From assembly GCA_003278705.1 (NCBI GenBank), contig QCDR01000014.1, forward strand, positions 1 through 38,551: a stretch of DNA of 38,551 bases, given 5' to 3'. The position numbers and the translations under genes are program-made. Below, piece by piece: positions 23,781 through 33,098 of the stretch. The notes beneath the pieces were generated by a model. It was not told the origin of the DNA. It was given only the letters and a program-made list of their open reading frames with translations, and searched no databases. The DNA comes from Prochlorococcus sp. AG-355-J23 (GTDB lineage: Bacteria; Cyanobacteriota; Cyanobacteriia; PCC-6307; Cyanobiaceae). Position 1 is the first letter of the stretch, and the number at the start of each line of letters is the position of its first letter.

Positions 23781-25562
23781 ATGGATTTTAAAAAAGATAG
23801 TAGATCTCATGATAGTGAGCAGGAAAAATCTCAGATTGAAGATACTTCCATTCTTGAGTTAAAGAACCTAGATAACAAAAAAGAAATTGAATCTCAACCA
23901 TTGGAAGTGTCCTCAGGAAATGATAATGACAGTGGATTTCTCGATTTTGGGTTTAATCAATCGATCTTAAATTCGTTAAGAAATAAAGGATATAAAAATC
24001 CAACGCCCATCCAAAAAGCTGCAATTCCGGAACTGATGATAGGCAGAGATTTACTAGGTCAAGCACAAACAGGAACAGGAAAGACGGCAGCTTTCGCATT
24101 ACCATTAATAGAAAAACTTGCAGATAATAAAGAATTAAATGCCAAGGTTTTAGTTATGACTCCTACAAGAGAATTAGCAACTCAAGTGGCAGAATCCTTT
24201 AAAAGTTATAGTTCTGAATCTAGTAATTTTAAGACGGTTGCAATCTATGGAGGGACCGACTATCGAAATCAAATTTCAGCATTGAAAAGAAAAGTTGACG
24301 TAGTAGTTGGGACCCCTGGCCGAATAATGGATCATATAAGGCAGGGAACTTTTAAAATTAAGGACATAAATTGTCTTGTTTTAGATGAGGCAGATGAAAT
24401 GTTAAATATGGGTTTTCTTGAAGATATTGAATGGATAATAGATCAACTTCCAGAAAACAAGCAGATGGTATTATTTTCGGCAACAATGCCAAGTGAGATA
24501 AGAAACATAGCAAAAAAATATCTTAATGATCCCGCCGAAATATTAATAAAAAGTGTCAAAAAAGAAACTCAATTAATTTCGCAAAAATTTATATATGTAC
24601 AAAGGTATCATAAGCTAGATGCTTTAAAAAGAATATTAGAACTTAATAACGAGGGAGTAATAATTTTTGTGAGGACAAAACTACTTACTACTTCAATAGC
24701 TGAAGCTTTAGAGAATTCGGGTCATACTGTGGCAGTTCTTAATGGAGACATACCTCAAAACCAAAGAGAAAATACTGTAGATCGATTAAAAAAAGGATTT
24801 ATTAATATCCTTGTTGCAACTGATGTCGCAGCTAGAGGATTAGATGTTGAGAGGATAAAACTTGTTGTTAATTACGATTTTCCTTTTGACAAGGAAACAT
24901 ATACTCATAGAATTGGAAGAACTGGAAGGGCAGGTAGATCAGGAGAAGCAATTTTATTTGTTAATCAAAGAGAAAAACATTTTTTAAGAAACTTAGAAAA
25001 CTCAACAAGAACTAAGATTGAAGAAATTAATATACCAAGTAATAAAATAATAAATGAAAAAAGAATGGAGAAACTTATAGAGAATCTTAATGTAAGTTCT
25101 TTAGCTAAAGATGAAAATGAAGAAAAGAAAGCTTTGATTATTGATGTGCTAGATAATTTAAAAGAAAAATACTCTATGGATGACTCAAATATTGCAATGG
25201 CGGCGATTAATTTAGTAATAGGTAATAAATCATTTTTTGTTAATGAAGATGATTCTTGGATTCATAAACAAAATAATACTGATCGAAATAGATCAAATAG
25301 AAATATTAATAATCGTATGAGAAATTCAAATAGAAGAAATAATTATCAAAATGATTCTTTTGAAACCTATAAATTTAACTTTGGTAAATTTGATGGGGTT
25401 AGAGTTGCAAATATTATATCCTCAATCTGTAATTCAACAACTATAAATGGTAGGTCCATAGGTAAGATACAGATTTTTAATGATTACAGTTTGGTAGATT
25501 TACCCAGAGATCTGCATAGAGAAACTAAAAATAAATTAAAAAAAATTAAAGTCAGAAACTAG
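23781..25562 (+). CDS. deaD: DEAD-box ATP-dependent RNA helicase (DeaD/CsdA type)
   Basis: The 593-residue protein has an acidic N-terminal extension of about 50 residues, then helicase core motifs: Q motif (PTPIQKAAIP), motif I AQTGTGKT with Lys101, PTRELA, DEAD at 202-205, SAT (LFSATMP), and motif VI HRIGRTGRAGR. A basic Asn/Arg-rich linker leads to a C-terminal DbpA/CsdA-like RNA-binding module (NFGKFDGVRVANIISSI). Such helicases unwind RNA in ribosome assembly and mRNA decay and are cold- and light-responsive in cyanobacteria (CrhR type). Its start codon is preceded by a hairpin that covers the ribosome binding site. Two further genes follow with gaps of 9 and 10 bases. Confidence 0.95.
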   Translation: MDFKKDSRSHDSEQEKSQIEDTSILELKNLDNKKEIESQPLEVSSGNDNDSGFLDFGFNQSILNSLRNKGYKNPTPIQKAAIPELMIGRDLLGQAQTGTGKTAAFALPLIEKLADNKELNAKVLVMTPTRELATQVAESFKSYSSESSNFKTVAIYGGTDYRNQISALKRKVDVVVGTPGRIMDHIRQGTFKIKDINCLVLDEADEMLNMGFLEDIEWIIDQLPENKQMVLFSATMPSEIRNIAKKYLNDPAEILIKSVKKETQLISQKFIYVQRYHKLDALKRILELNNEGVIIFVRTKLLTTSIAEALENSGHTVAVLNGDIPQNQRENTVDRLKKGFINILVATDVAARGLDVERIKLVVNYDFPFDKETYTHRIGRTGRAGRSGEAILFVNQREKHFLRNLENSTRTKIEEINIPSNKIINEKRMEKLIENLNVSSLAKDENEEKKALIIDVLDNLKEKYSMDDSNIAMAAINLVIGNKSFFVNEDDSWIHKQNNTDRNRSNRNINNRMRNSNRRNNYQNDSFETYKFNFGKFDGVRVANIISSICNSTTINGRSIGKIQIFNDYSLVDLPRDLHRETKNKLKKIKVRN

Positions 25563-25571
25563 GTATAGAGA

Positions 25572-25865
25572 ATGAAAGCTAGCAAATATAAATTCTTTAT
25601 TTTTGTGAATCTGATAATCCTATTCAATTCTTGTAATAGTTATTATTTAGCTCAAACGAAACAAAATTCAATCATAAAATTGTTTTGTCTTCAGAGTGTC
25701 AAAGAGGAGATGATGAAAGCAGAAATAGTATATAGTGAAGAAATTGCGAATGAAACTTGTGATTGTTACTACGAAGAATTTACACAAACTGCAAGTCATC
25801 AAGATGCAAAATCAAAATGTAAATTAGAAACTAAAGAAAATTTAAATCATAATAGAAAAATTTAA
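25572..25865 (+). CDS. Small Cys-containing lipoprotein candidate
   Basis: The 97-residue protein has a basic start (MKASKYK), a hydrophobic stretch (about 8-19) and a Cys in a near-lipobox context (ILFNSC, Cys21; the -3 residue is Phe rather than Leu). The mature part is polar and carries four more Cys, including a CDC pair (ETCDCYYEEF), which could form disulfides in periplasm or lumen. It lies 9 bases after the helicase gene and 10 before the ABC exporter, so cotranscription is likely. No family is recognised. Confidence 0.7.
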   Translation: MKASKYKFFIFVNLIILFNSCNSYYLAQTKQNSIIKLFCLQSVKEEMMKAEIVYSEEIANETCDCYYEEFTQTASHQDAKSKCKLETKENLNHNRKI

Positions 25866-25875
25866 TTGTTATTTT

Positions 25876-27648
25876 ATGAGGTCTAAGAAAAATCAAAATC
25901 CAATAATTAGACTTTATTTAAATCTGATTGAAGAAAGAAGGTTACTATTTTTTGCTTTTCTTAGTTCCATAATTAATAAAATATTAGATTTAGCTCCCCC
26001 TGTAATAATTGGTCTTGCAGTTGATATCGTTGTAAAGGAACAGAATTCATGGATTGCTGGTTTTGGGATAAAAGAAGTTCCAGCTCAATTGATTTTTCTT
26101 GCATTTGCTTCAGGAATGGTTTGGTCTGGGGAATCATCATTTGAATATTTATATTCGATTTTATGGAGAAATTTGGCTCAGCTATCTCAACATAAATTAA
26201 GAATAAAGGCTTATGAGCATATTCAAGAATTAGATATGGATTTTTTTGAAAATGATAATACTGGAAGGCTATTATCTATTTTGAATGATGATATAAATCA
26301 ACTCGAGAGATTTTTAGACCAAGGGGCTAATCAAATTATTCAGTTATTTATAACTGTCTTAATAATTGGGGGCACTATGATTTTTGTCGCTCCAAAAATT
26401 GCTTTATTTGCTTTCTTTCCTATTCCAATTATATTTTTAGGATCAATTAAATTTCAAAGGAAGCTAGCTCCAAAATACAGAGATGTTAGAAATAAAGCTG
26501 GACTTTTGGCATCAAGACTTAATAATAATTTAAGTGGAATCCTGACCATAAAAAGTTTTACTAAAGAAAAATGGGAGCTGAATAGATTAAATAAAGAAAG
26601 TCTAGATTATCAAAGAAGTAATAAAGCTGCAATAAAATTATCTTCTGCTTTTATTCCTCTTATAAGATTTGCAATCTTATTTGCTTTTATAGCGATATTA
26701 TTAATTGGAGGTTTCCAAACTTCGAATAAGACACTTGATGTAGGAACTTATAGTTTTTTAGTGTTTATTACACAAAGACTATTATGGCCTTTAACTACTT
26801 TGGGGCATGTTTTGGATGATTTTCAGAGATCTATGGCTTCAATAGATAGAGTAATTGATCTCATAGATACACCTATAAAAATAAAAGATGGAAAAATAAA
26901 AATTGAACCAAAAGATATCAAAGGAGAAATTATTTTTAATAATGTAAATTTTAATTATCCTGGAAGAGATTTAACTTTAAAAAATATAAATTTCAAAATT
27001 GAAAATAACTCAACATTAGGAATTGTTGGGTTAACAGGTTCTGGGAAAAGTACAATAATAAAATTACTACTTAGGATTTATGATAGTAAAAACGGGTTAA
27101 TAACCTTGGATGGCGTTTCTATTAAAGAAATAAATTTGAGTGATTTAAGAAAGTGTATTTCTTTAGTTAGTCAAGATACTTATTTATTTCATGGCAGTGT
27201 ACAAGAAAATATTGCTTATGGCACAATTAACCCCAGTCTTAAAAATATCATGAAAGCTTCAAAGATTGCGGAAGCGCATAAATTTATTGAACATTTACCA
27301 GATGGTTATAAAACTATAGTGGGGGAAAGGGGCCAAAGGCTCTCAGGCGGGCAACGTCAAAGAATTGCCTTGGCTAGAGCTGTTTTAAAAGATGCTCCAA
27401 TATTAATATTAGATGAAGCTACAGCCTCAGTTGATAATGAAACAGAGGCTTTAATTCAAAAATCATTATCTAAAATCACCAAAGAAAGAACAACAATTGT
27501 AATAGCTCATAGATTAAGCACTATAAAAAATGCGGATAATATTGTTGTTATTGATAAAGGTAAAATAGTTGAAAGTGGAAAACATGAAAAACTATTAGAT
27601 CAGAACAAAATATATGCTGATTTATGGAATGTTCAAGTAGGAATCTAG
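25876..27648 (+). CDS. ABC exporter half-transporter (MsbA/MDR type)
   Basis: The 590-residue protein fuses a six-helix transmembrane domain (about 20-320) to an ATPase domain (about 345-585). Walker A is GLTGSGKST with Lys391, the signature is LSGGQRQRIALARA from about 489, Walker B is ILILDEATASVD, and the H-loop is IAHRLST. It would work as a homodimer exporting lipid or a hydrophobic compound across the plasma membrane. The substrate cannot be told from sequence. It ends 15 bases before the convergent psbP gene. Confidence 0.93.
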   Translation: MRSKKNQNPIIRLYLNLIEERRLLFFAFLSSIINKILDLAPPVIIGLAVDIVVKEQNSWIAGFGIKEVPAQLIFLAFASGMVWSGESSFEYLYSILWRNLAQLSQHKLRIKAYEHIQELDMDFFENDNTGRLLSILNDDINQLERFLDQGANQIIQLFITVLIIGGTMIFVAPKIALFAFFPIPIIFLGSIKFQRKLAPKYRDVRNKAGLLASRLNNNLSGILTIKSFTKEKWELNRLNKESLDYQRSNKAAIKLSSAFIPLIRFAILFAFIAILLIGGFQTSNKTLDVGTYSFLVFITQRLLWPLTTLGHVLDDFQRSMASIDRVIDLIDTPIKIKDGKIKIEPKDIKGEIIFNNVNFNYPGRDLTLKNINFKIENNSTLGIVGLTGSGKSTIIKLLLRIYDSKNGLITLDGVSIKEINLSDLRKCISLVSQDTYLFHGSVQENIAYGTINPSLKNIMKASKIAEAHKFIEHLPDGYKTIVGERGQRLSGGQRQRIALARAVLKDAPILILDEATASVDNETEALIQKSLSKITKERTTIVIAHRLSTIKNADNIVVIDKGKIVESGKHEKLLDQNKIYADLWNVQVGI

Positions 27649-27663
27649 TATGGAATTTCTAAA

Positions 27664-28221
27664 CTATATTAAAAAGTTAAATGATTCAATTACATTACTA
27701 AACATACCGTCAACTTTATTCCATCTCTCTTCATTTGTTCCCACAGCAAAAGTGTAAAGTGTTCCTCTATCAATTACTACAGTAGCCAATTCGTGCCTAG
27801 CCTGTTCATTTAAATTTAATTCATACTCTAAATCATAGAAAATATGATTGGAGGCCTCCCTCTTATTGGCATTTATAAGTTTTACCTCTCTACCTGAACC
27901 TTCGGGAGCAATGACTTTATCAATTAATGTTTGACCTACTTCACTTGGGCTTCCTAATTGCTCTAATTGAACCTCTTTATTTACATCAGAAATAACTAAA
28001 CTTAGGGTCTCATTACTATTTATTAGATCATGATAAATAATTTCAGGACCTCCATCGACTTTTACTCTAGTCCATCCTGTTGGATACAAAAAGGCATACC
28101 TTCCATCTGGACTTTGATAAGCTTCTAATCCCGCATTTAGTCCGCCACTACAAGCACTCAGTGTTAAACACAATAAAATCAAAAATAAATATTTGAAAGG
28201 GTTAAATTTAATATTTTTCAT
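27664..28221 (-). CDS. psbP: PsbP-like lipoprotein (CyanoP)
   Basis: The 185-residue protein has a lipoprotein signal ending in LTLSAC (Cys24) and the PsbP fold start YQSPDGRYAFLYPTGW (about 35-50). IIYHDLI, TLSLVISDV and TLYTFAVGTNEERW follow in family order. CyanoP is a lumenal, membrane-tethered assembly factor of photosystem II. Length is typical. The gene is divergent from recR across 97 bases and convergent with the ABC exporter. Confidence 0.93.
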   Translation of the reverse strand: MKNIKFNPFKYLFLILLCLTLSACSGGLNAGLEAYQSPDGRYAFLYPTGWTRVKVDGGPEIIYHDLINSNETLSLVISDVNKEVQLEQLGSPSEVGQTLIDKVIAPEGSGREVKLINANKREASNHIFYDLEYELNLNEQARHELATVVIDRGTLYTFAVGTNEERWNKVDGMFSNVIESFNFLI

Positions 28222-28318
28222 TTTGTTTGAAATTACTAACTAAAAACATAATAAGACATTAAAAGCAAACAATTATGGCAATTCAGAATTTTGCGTCTAA
28301 ATTATTCCTAGAAATAGT

Positions 28319-28924
28319 TTGATTTTGATTACTTATACCAAACCGCTTTCAAAATTAATTGGTCATTTTGAGAAATTCCCAGGGATTGGTCCAAGAACAG
28401 CTCAACGATTAGCTCTGTTTATTTTAAAACAACCTGAAAGTACAATAAGAGATTTTTCAAAGGCTCTGTTAGAAGCACATAGTAATGTTGGTCGTTGCAA
28501 AAAATGCTTCAATTTGACTTCAGAAGATGAATGTGAAATTTGTAAAAATACTGAAAGAAATCAAAAACTAATTTGTGTAGTAGCAGAAACTAAAGATTTG
28601 CTTGCTTTGGAGCGCGCCAGAGAATTTAGAGGTGTTTACCATGTTATTGGTGGTTTAATATCTCCAATGGATTCTGTTGGCCCTGAACTCTTAGAAATAA
28701 GAAGCTTGGTAGAAAGAGTTAGTAAGTCTGAAATAGATGAGATCATATTGGCATTGACCCCTAGTGTTGAGGGAGATACAACAAGTCTTTATATTGGAAA
28801 ATTATTAGCCCCTTTTACTAAAGTTACGAGGATTGCATATGGCCTCCCAATGGGCAGTGAACTTGAATATGTGGATGAAGTTACACTTGCAAGGGCGTTA
28901 GAAGGAAGAACAAAACTAAATTAG
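28319..28924 (+). CDS. recR: Recombination protein RecR
   Basis: The 201-residue protein of the RecFOR gap-repair pathway loads RecA onto single-stranded gaps. Features in order: helix-hairpin-helix ([16 protein letters not shown], about 17-32), a four-Cys zinc finger (Cys60, 63, 72, 75), and a Toprim domain ([14 protein letters not shown], then [13 protein letters not shown]). The start is one of two TTG codons, 28319 or 28325; the second gives MITYTKPL, which resembles relatives more closely. The recombination gene set here also includes recBCD. It lies 3 bases before lipA. Confidence 0.95.
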   Translation: MILITYTKPLSKLIGHFEKFPGIGPRTAQRLALFILKQPESTIRDFSKALLEAHSNVGRCKKCFNLTSEDECEICKNTERNQKLICVVAETKDLLALERAREFRGVYHVIGGLISPMDSVGPELLEIRSLVERVSKSEIDEIILALTPSVEGDTTSLYIGKLLAPFTKVTRIAYGLPMGSELEYVDEVTLARALEGRTKLN

Positions 28925-28927
28925 ACA

Positions 28928-29827
28928 ATGAAAGACAATAATCTAATCAATAAAGAAAAAATTTTAAGACTCCCCTCTTGGATTAAATTTCCTATTAGTA
29001 AAGCTTCAGAGTTCGAAAAAATACAAACACTCATCAAAAAATCAAATATTCATTCTATTTGTGAAGAAGCAAGATGTCCAAATAGAGCAGAATGTTATGC
29101 CTCAGGAACTGCCACTTTCTTACTAGGTGGATCGATATGTTCTCGTTCTTGTGCTTTTTGTCAGGTAAATAAAGGTAGACCTAGTTCTATCAATACTGAT
29201 GAATGTACTCAAGTTGCTGAAGCAGTGAAAGTACTAAATTTGAAATATGTTGTTTTGACATCTGTAGCTAGAGACGATCTTCCTGATCATGGTGCAAATT
29301 TATTTATATCTACAATTGATGAGATTAGAAAAATTGATTCAACAATTAAAATAGAGGTTTTAACTCCTGATTTATGGGGTGGGGGCAAAAATTTTGATGA
29401 AACTAATAATCTTCAGACTGAGAGATTGAAGACAATTTTAGAAAAAGATCCGATATGCTTTAATCATAATCTTGAAACTGTTGAAAGACTGCAAAAAGAA
29501 GTTAGGAGAGGTGCAAATTACAAAAAATCCCTTAGTTTATTAAAAAAGTCAAAATATATTGCTCCTCATATTCAAACTAAATCAGGAATTATGTTAGGTC
29601 TTGGAGAAACATTGGATGAAATAAAAAATACAATTTATGATCTTAAAAAAATAGATTGTGATCAAATTACAATTGGCCAATATTTAAGGCCATCGTTCAA
29701 TCATTTGGCAGTTAAGAAATATTGGAATCCATCGGAGTTTGAATATTTATATCGCTTCTCTAAGAAATTAGGATTCAAGAAAGTATCTTCTGGTCCCTTA
29801 GTTAGAAGTAGTTATCATGCGGGTTAA
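28928..29827 (+). CDS. lipA: Lipoyl synthase LipA
   Basis: The 299-residue radical-SAM enzyme inserts two sulfur atoms into octanoyl-protein to make lipoyl cofactors of 2-oxoacid dehydrogenases and the glycine cleavage H protein. Auxiliary-cluster Cys are 45, 50 and 56 (CEEARCPNRAEC). Radical-SAM Cys are 71, 75 and 78 (CSRSCAFC). The C-terminal RSSYHA motif supplies the cluster-ligating Ser. Length is normal. Its stop overlaps the stop of the convergent neighbour in the palindrome TTAA (29824-29827). Confidence 0.96.
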   Translation: MKDNNLINKEKILRLPSWIKFPISKASEFEKIQTLIKKSNIHSICEEARCPNRAECYASGTATFLLGGSICSRSCAFCQVNKGRPSSINTDECTQVAEAVKVLNLKYVVLTSVARDDLPDHGANLFISTIDEIRKIDSTIKIEVLTPDLWGGGKNFDETNNLQTERLKTILEKDPICFNHNLETVERLQKEVRRGANYKKSLSLLKKSKYIAPHIQTKSGIMLGLGETLDEIKNTIYDLKKIDCDQITIGQYLRPSFNHLAVKKYWNPSEFEYLYRFSKKLGFKKVSSGPLVRSSYHAG

Positions 29828-30324
29828 CTTTCTTCAATTAAAGAGAGTTTCTTTTCAAGTTTTTTTAATATGGAAATACATTCCCCGTTCATGAGTGTAC
29901 CTGCACCTCCCCAAACTAATCTTAATAAAAGATCTACTGGGCTAGAACCTACTTCTTTTACAATTTTGAATCCTATTAACTTGAAATATCTTACAAGTTT
30001 TTTACTATATCCTTCACTATCAAAAATAGCTAAAAGTCTTGCTTTGTTGCTTGATTTTTTTTCAATTGCCCAAGCCATAGTTGTTGCCCATATTAATTCC
30101 GAAACAAAAGCAGGCGCTTTACTAAGGATTCGTAATGTATCAAGCTGAATACCTTGTTTATTTAAATAAGTCCAACCTTTCATTTCGGCCCAAATCTTAA
30201 TGATGTTTTCTTTCTGTTCTGCTATTACGATTCTAAAGAAACATAATCCGAGAGTTTCTCTAACTTGAATTTTTATTAATAATCCAATGGAACCTGCTAA
30301 TTTTTCTAATTCTTCAACCTTCAT
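29824..30324 (-). CDS. Conserved cyanobacterial hypothetical protein
   Basis: The 166-residue soluble protein has mixed alpha/beta character. The N-terminus has LAGSIGLLIKIQVRETLG, the middle has ELIWATTMAWAIEKKSSNKARLLAIFDSEGYSKKLVRYFKLIGF, and a Gly-rich LVWGGAGTLMNGEC segment follows near 138-151. The middle part, with its A..LAI.D...Y...L..YF...GF pattern, is reminiscent of the acetyl-CoA-binding half of GNAT proteins, but I would not call it an enzyme. It ends the leftward lysA-cdaA-uppS-bioB-trhO run, 18 bases after trhO. Confidence 0.75.
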   Translation of the reverse strand: MKVEELEKLAGSIGLLIKIQVRETLGLCFFRIVIAEQKENIIKIWAEMKGWTYLNKQGIQLDTLRILSKAPAFVSELIWATTMAWAIEKKSSNKARLLAIFDSEGYSKKLVRYFKLIGFKIVKEVGSSPVDLLLRLVWGGAGTLMNGECISILKKLEKKLSLIEES

Positions 30325-30342
30325 GATTTTGAAAATTAGTTC

Positions 30343-31269
30343 TTATAGATTTTTACAATTTTCCACTTTTAATCTATCGATCTGCTTTTGTCTTTCTTCA
30401 AACCTTTTCCTATCTTCATCACTGAATTGATCTACGCAGAAATGACATTGTATACCCTTTCTATATTCTTTTCTTTCTTGATCTTGAATTGAAACTGGCA
30501 TTCCACATGCATGACAAATCGAGTAGGAGCCTTTTTCTAATTCTTGATCTAAAGCAACTCTTTTATCAAAAACATAACATTCACCTTCAAATAAGTTTTT
30601 TTCTTTTGGGATATCATTGAGGTATTGAAGGATGCCCCCTTGTAGGTGATAAATATTTTTATAACCTTTCTTTTTCAGCAAACTAGTAGCTTTTTCACAT
30701 CTTATTCCTCCTGTACAAAACATTGCTATATTTGTAGACTCTTTATTTTCTAAGTGGGTATCTAAATGATCATCTACCCACTTTGGGAATTCGCTAAAAT
30801 TTTTTGTATTTGGGTTTATAGAGTTCTGAAATGTACCTATGGAAACCTCATAATGATTTCTAGTATCAATGACTATTGTATTTTGATTTTTAATTAACTT
30901 GTTCCAATCAGCTGAGTCAATATAGGTCCCATTATTTTCTGAAGGGTTTATTTCAGGGACACCCATTGTAACTATTTCTCTCTTGATTTTTATTTTTAAT
31001 TTTTTGAAGACTTTCTTTTTAGCAAAGTTTACTTTGATATTCAAATTTCTATTATCTGTATATTTGTTAAGTAAATTGATAACAATATCGATTAAATTTT
31101 TATCAGCACAAATGGTTCCATTAATGCCCTCATTAGCAAGAATTAATAAACCTGAAAGATCGTTTTCATTTTCTATTTCTAATAATTTATTTTTTAGATC
31201 AAGAATCAAGTTTTCTTGAAATGGGAAGAAAGAGTAAAGAGAAACTATTTTATAATTTTTGCCTTTCAT
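30343..31269 (-). CDS. trhO: tRNA uridine(34) hydroxylase TrhO (YceA-type rhodanese)
   Basis: The 308-residue protein has an N-terminal acylphosphatase-like domain ([15 protein letters not shown]), a rhodanese domain with the active loop [10 protein letters not shown] (catalytic Cys185), and a C-terminal tail with two CxxC or CxxxC-like pairs (252/255 and 275/278) that may bind zinc. TrhO uses molecular oxygen to hydroxylate wobble uridine, giving 5-hydroxyuridine in tRNA. Its start overlaps the bioB stop by 4 bases (ATGA type), so translation is coupled. Confidence 0.92.
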   Translation of the reverse strand: MKGKNYKIVSLYSFFPFQENLILDLKNKLLEIENENDLSGLLILANEGINGTICADKNLIDIVINLLNKYTDNRNLNIKVNFAKKKVFKKLKIKIKREIVTMGVPEINPSENNGTYIDSADWNKLIKNQNTIVIDTRNHYEVSIGTFQNSINPNTKNFSEFPKWVDDHLDTHLENKESTNIAMFCTGGIRCEKATSLLKKKGYKNIYHLQGGILQYLNDIPKEKNLFEGECYVFDKRVALDQELEKGSYSICHACGMPVSIQDQERKEYRKGIQCHFCVDQFSDEDRKRFEERQKQIDRLKVENCKNL

Positions 31270-32273
31270 AAAGAAGATAATGTTTTTTCACAAGTTTCAA
31301 AATCTTTGTTAAATGATACTCCAACCTCTTTAAGAAGTTTTCTGTCTGATTGAAAAGATGGATTGGAAGTTGTTAGTAACTCATCTCCATAGAAAATTGA
31401 ATTTGCTCCACATTGAAAACATAAAATTTGGGCTTCTTTTGAAAGTTTTTCTCGACCTGCACTTAATCTTATTTTACTTTTAGGCATAAGAATTCTTGCT
31501 GTAGCTATCATCCTTATCATTTCAATAGAATCAATTTCTTGATTATCTTCTAAACCAGTACCTTCAATAGCCACTAATGAATTTATAGGAACACTTTCAG
31601 GGTGTGGATTCATGTTTGAAAGCACTTCCAAAAGAGAAGCTCTATCGCCATTAGTTTCACCCAAGCCTATTATCCCTCCACAACAAACATTTATTCCTGC
31701 ATTCCTTACTCTTTTTATGGTATCTAGTCTGTCTTGATAAGTTCTTGTCGTAATAATATTTTTATAATGCTCAGGACTCGTATCAAGATTGTGGTTATAC
31801 GCGGTCAAACCTGCATCAGCCAATCTGGAAGCTTGTTCTTCAGTAAGCATCCCAGCAGTAACGCATGCTTCCATCCCTAAATCTCTTACACCGCTAACCA
31901 TCTCTAACATTGCATTAAAAGATTTCCCATCTCTAATTTCTCGCCACGCCCAACCCATACAAAACCTATCTGCACCCTCATTTTTTGCTATTTGAGCTCT
32001 TGCTAAAACCTCCTCAACTTGAAATTGTGGATGACTTTTGATTTCGCTAGCACTATAAATCGATTGGCTACAGTACGAACAATTTTCCTCACATCCACCA
32101 GTTTTTACGCTGAACAATGATGCTAATTGAATGTCGTATTTGTTAAATTTCCTGTGAACAGTTTGTGATTCCCACATTAAATCAATAAGAGGCATATTAA
32201 GTATTTCCAATACCTCCTCTTTATTCCAATCGAACCTAATTTCTTTTAATAACTGATTATTCGAATTAGCCAT
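31266..32273 (-). CDS. bioB: Biotin synthase BioB
   Basis: The 335-residue radical-SAM enzyme converts dethiobiotin to biotin. The [4Fe-4S] motif is CEENCSYC (Cys61, 65, 68), followed by family segments such as [23 protein letters not shown] and [10 protein letters not shown]. Length is normal. It lies 6 bases after uppS and overlaps trhO by 4. Biotin is needed for acetyl-CoA carboxylase; no other bio gene is in the window. Confidence 0.96.
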   Translation of the reverse strand: MANSNNQLLKEIRFDWNKEEVLEILNMPLIDLMWESQTVHRKFNKYDIQLASLFSVKTGGCEENCSYCSQSIYSASEIKSHPQFQVEEVLARAQIAKNEGADRFCMGWAWREIRDGKSFNAMLEMVSGVRDLGMEACVTAGMLTEEQASRLADAGLTAYNHNLDTSPEHYKNIITTRTYQDRLDTIKRVRNAGINVCCGGIIGLGETNGDRASLLEVLSNMNPHPESVPINSLVAIEGTGLEDNQEIDSIEMIRMIATARILMPKSKIRLSAGREKLSKEAQILCFQCGANSIFYGDELLTTSNPSFQSDRKLLKEVGVSFNKDFETCEKTLSSL

Positions 32274-32279
32274 TTTTTA

Positions 32280-33095
32280 TTAGGTAAAATATTGAGAATC
32301 TTTAAAAGATTCATTAAAAGATTCATTTGGTAATGATTCTATACCGCCGAAACGTCTATTTCTTGATTGGTAATCAATTATTGCTTTAAGAAATTCCTGC
32401 TCATTGAACTCTGGCCAAAGTACGTCAGATATATAAATTTCTGAATATGCTAATTGCCATAATAAAAAATTACTTATCCTTTGTTCGCCACTAGTTCTTA
32501 TTAGTAATTCTGGATCCTTAATCCCTCCAGTTAATAGCTCTGAATTAAATAATTCTTCGTTAATCTCACTTGGTTTTATTTTCCCAGCAGAAGATTTTAA
32601 TGCTAGTTCTTTTGCAACTTTTACTATTTCTTGTCTACCTCCGTAATTAACACAAACATTGAATAAAAATTTATTGTTGTTTTTAGTAAGTGATTCTGAA
32701 CTAGAGATTATTTCCTTTAAATTTTTTGGGAAAGGAGTTAAATCTCCAATAAATTTTATTTTTGTTGATTCTTCATGGATCTCTTTAATTTCTTTTTTTA
32801 AAACTTCGCTAAAAAGATTTATAAGAAAATCAACTTCTTTTGTTGGCCTTGTCCAATTCTCAGTTGAAAAAGCATAAACAGTAATTACTTTACAACCTAA
32901 ATTTTTTGCAGCTTTGAGAATTTTTTTTAATACACTAACGCCCTGTTTATGTCCAAATGATCTGGGTAAACCTTTTCTAGTCGCCCATCTCCCATTGCCG
33001 TCCATAATTATTGCTATATGTTTGGGCAATTTTTGCTTATCTATTTTCATTAATAAGCAACTAGTTTTATCGTCTATTACTTTTTCTAAACTCAT
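32280..33095 (-). CDS. uppS: Isoprenyl transferase UppS (undecaprenyl diphosphate synthase)
   Basis: The 271-residue cis-prenyltransferase makes the C55 lipid carrier for peptidoglycan and surface glycans. The pyrophosphate-binding IIMDGNGRWATRKG segment holds the catalytic Asp32. VITVYAFSTENW and the C-terminal RTSGEQRISNFLLWQLAYSE motif are intact. An inner Met (residue 16) is an alternative start. It lies 3 bases after cdaA and 6 before bioB. Confidence 0.95.
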   Translation of the reverse strand: MSLEKVIDDKTSCLLMKIDKQKLPKHIAIIMDGNGRWATRKGLPRSFGHKQGVSVLKKILKAAKNLGCKVITVYAFSTENWTRPTKEVDFLINLFSEVLKKEIKEIHEESTKIKFIGDLTPFPKNLKEIISSSESLTKNNNKFLFNVCVNYGGRQEIVKVAKELALKSSAGKIKPSEINEELFNSELLTGGIKDPELLIRTSGEQRISNFLLWQLAYSEIYISDVLWPEFNEQEFLKAIIDYQSRNRRFGGIESLPNESFNESFKDSQYFT

Positions 33096-33098
33096 TAG

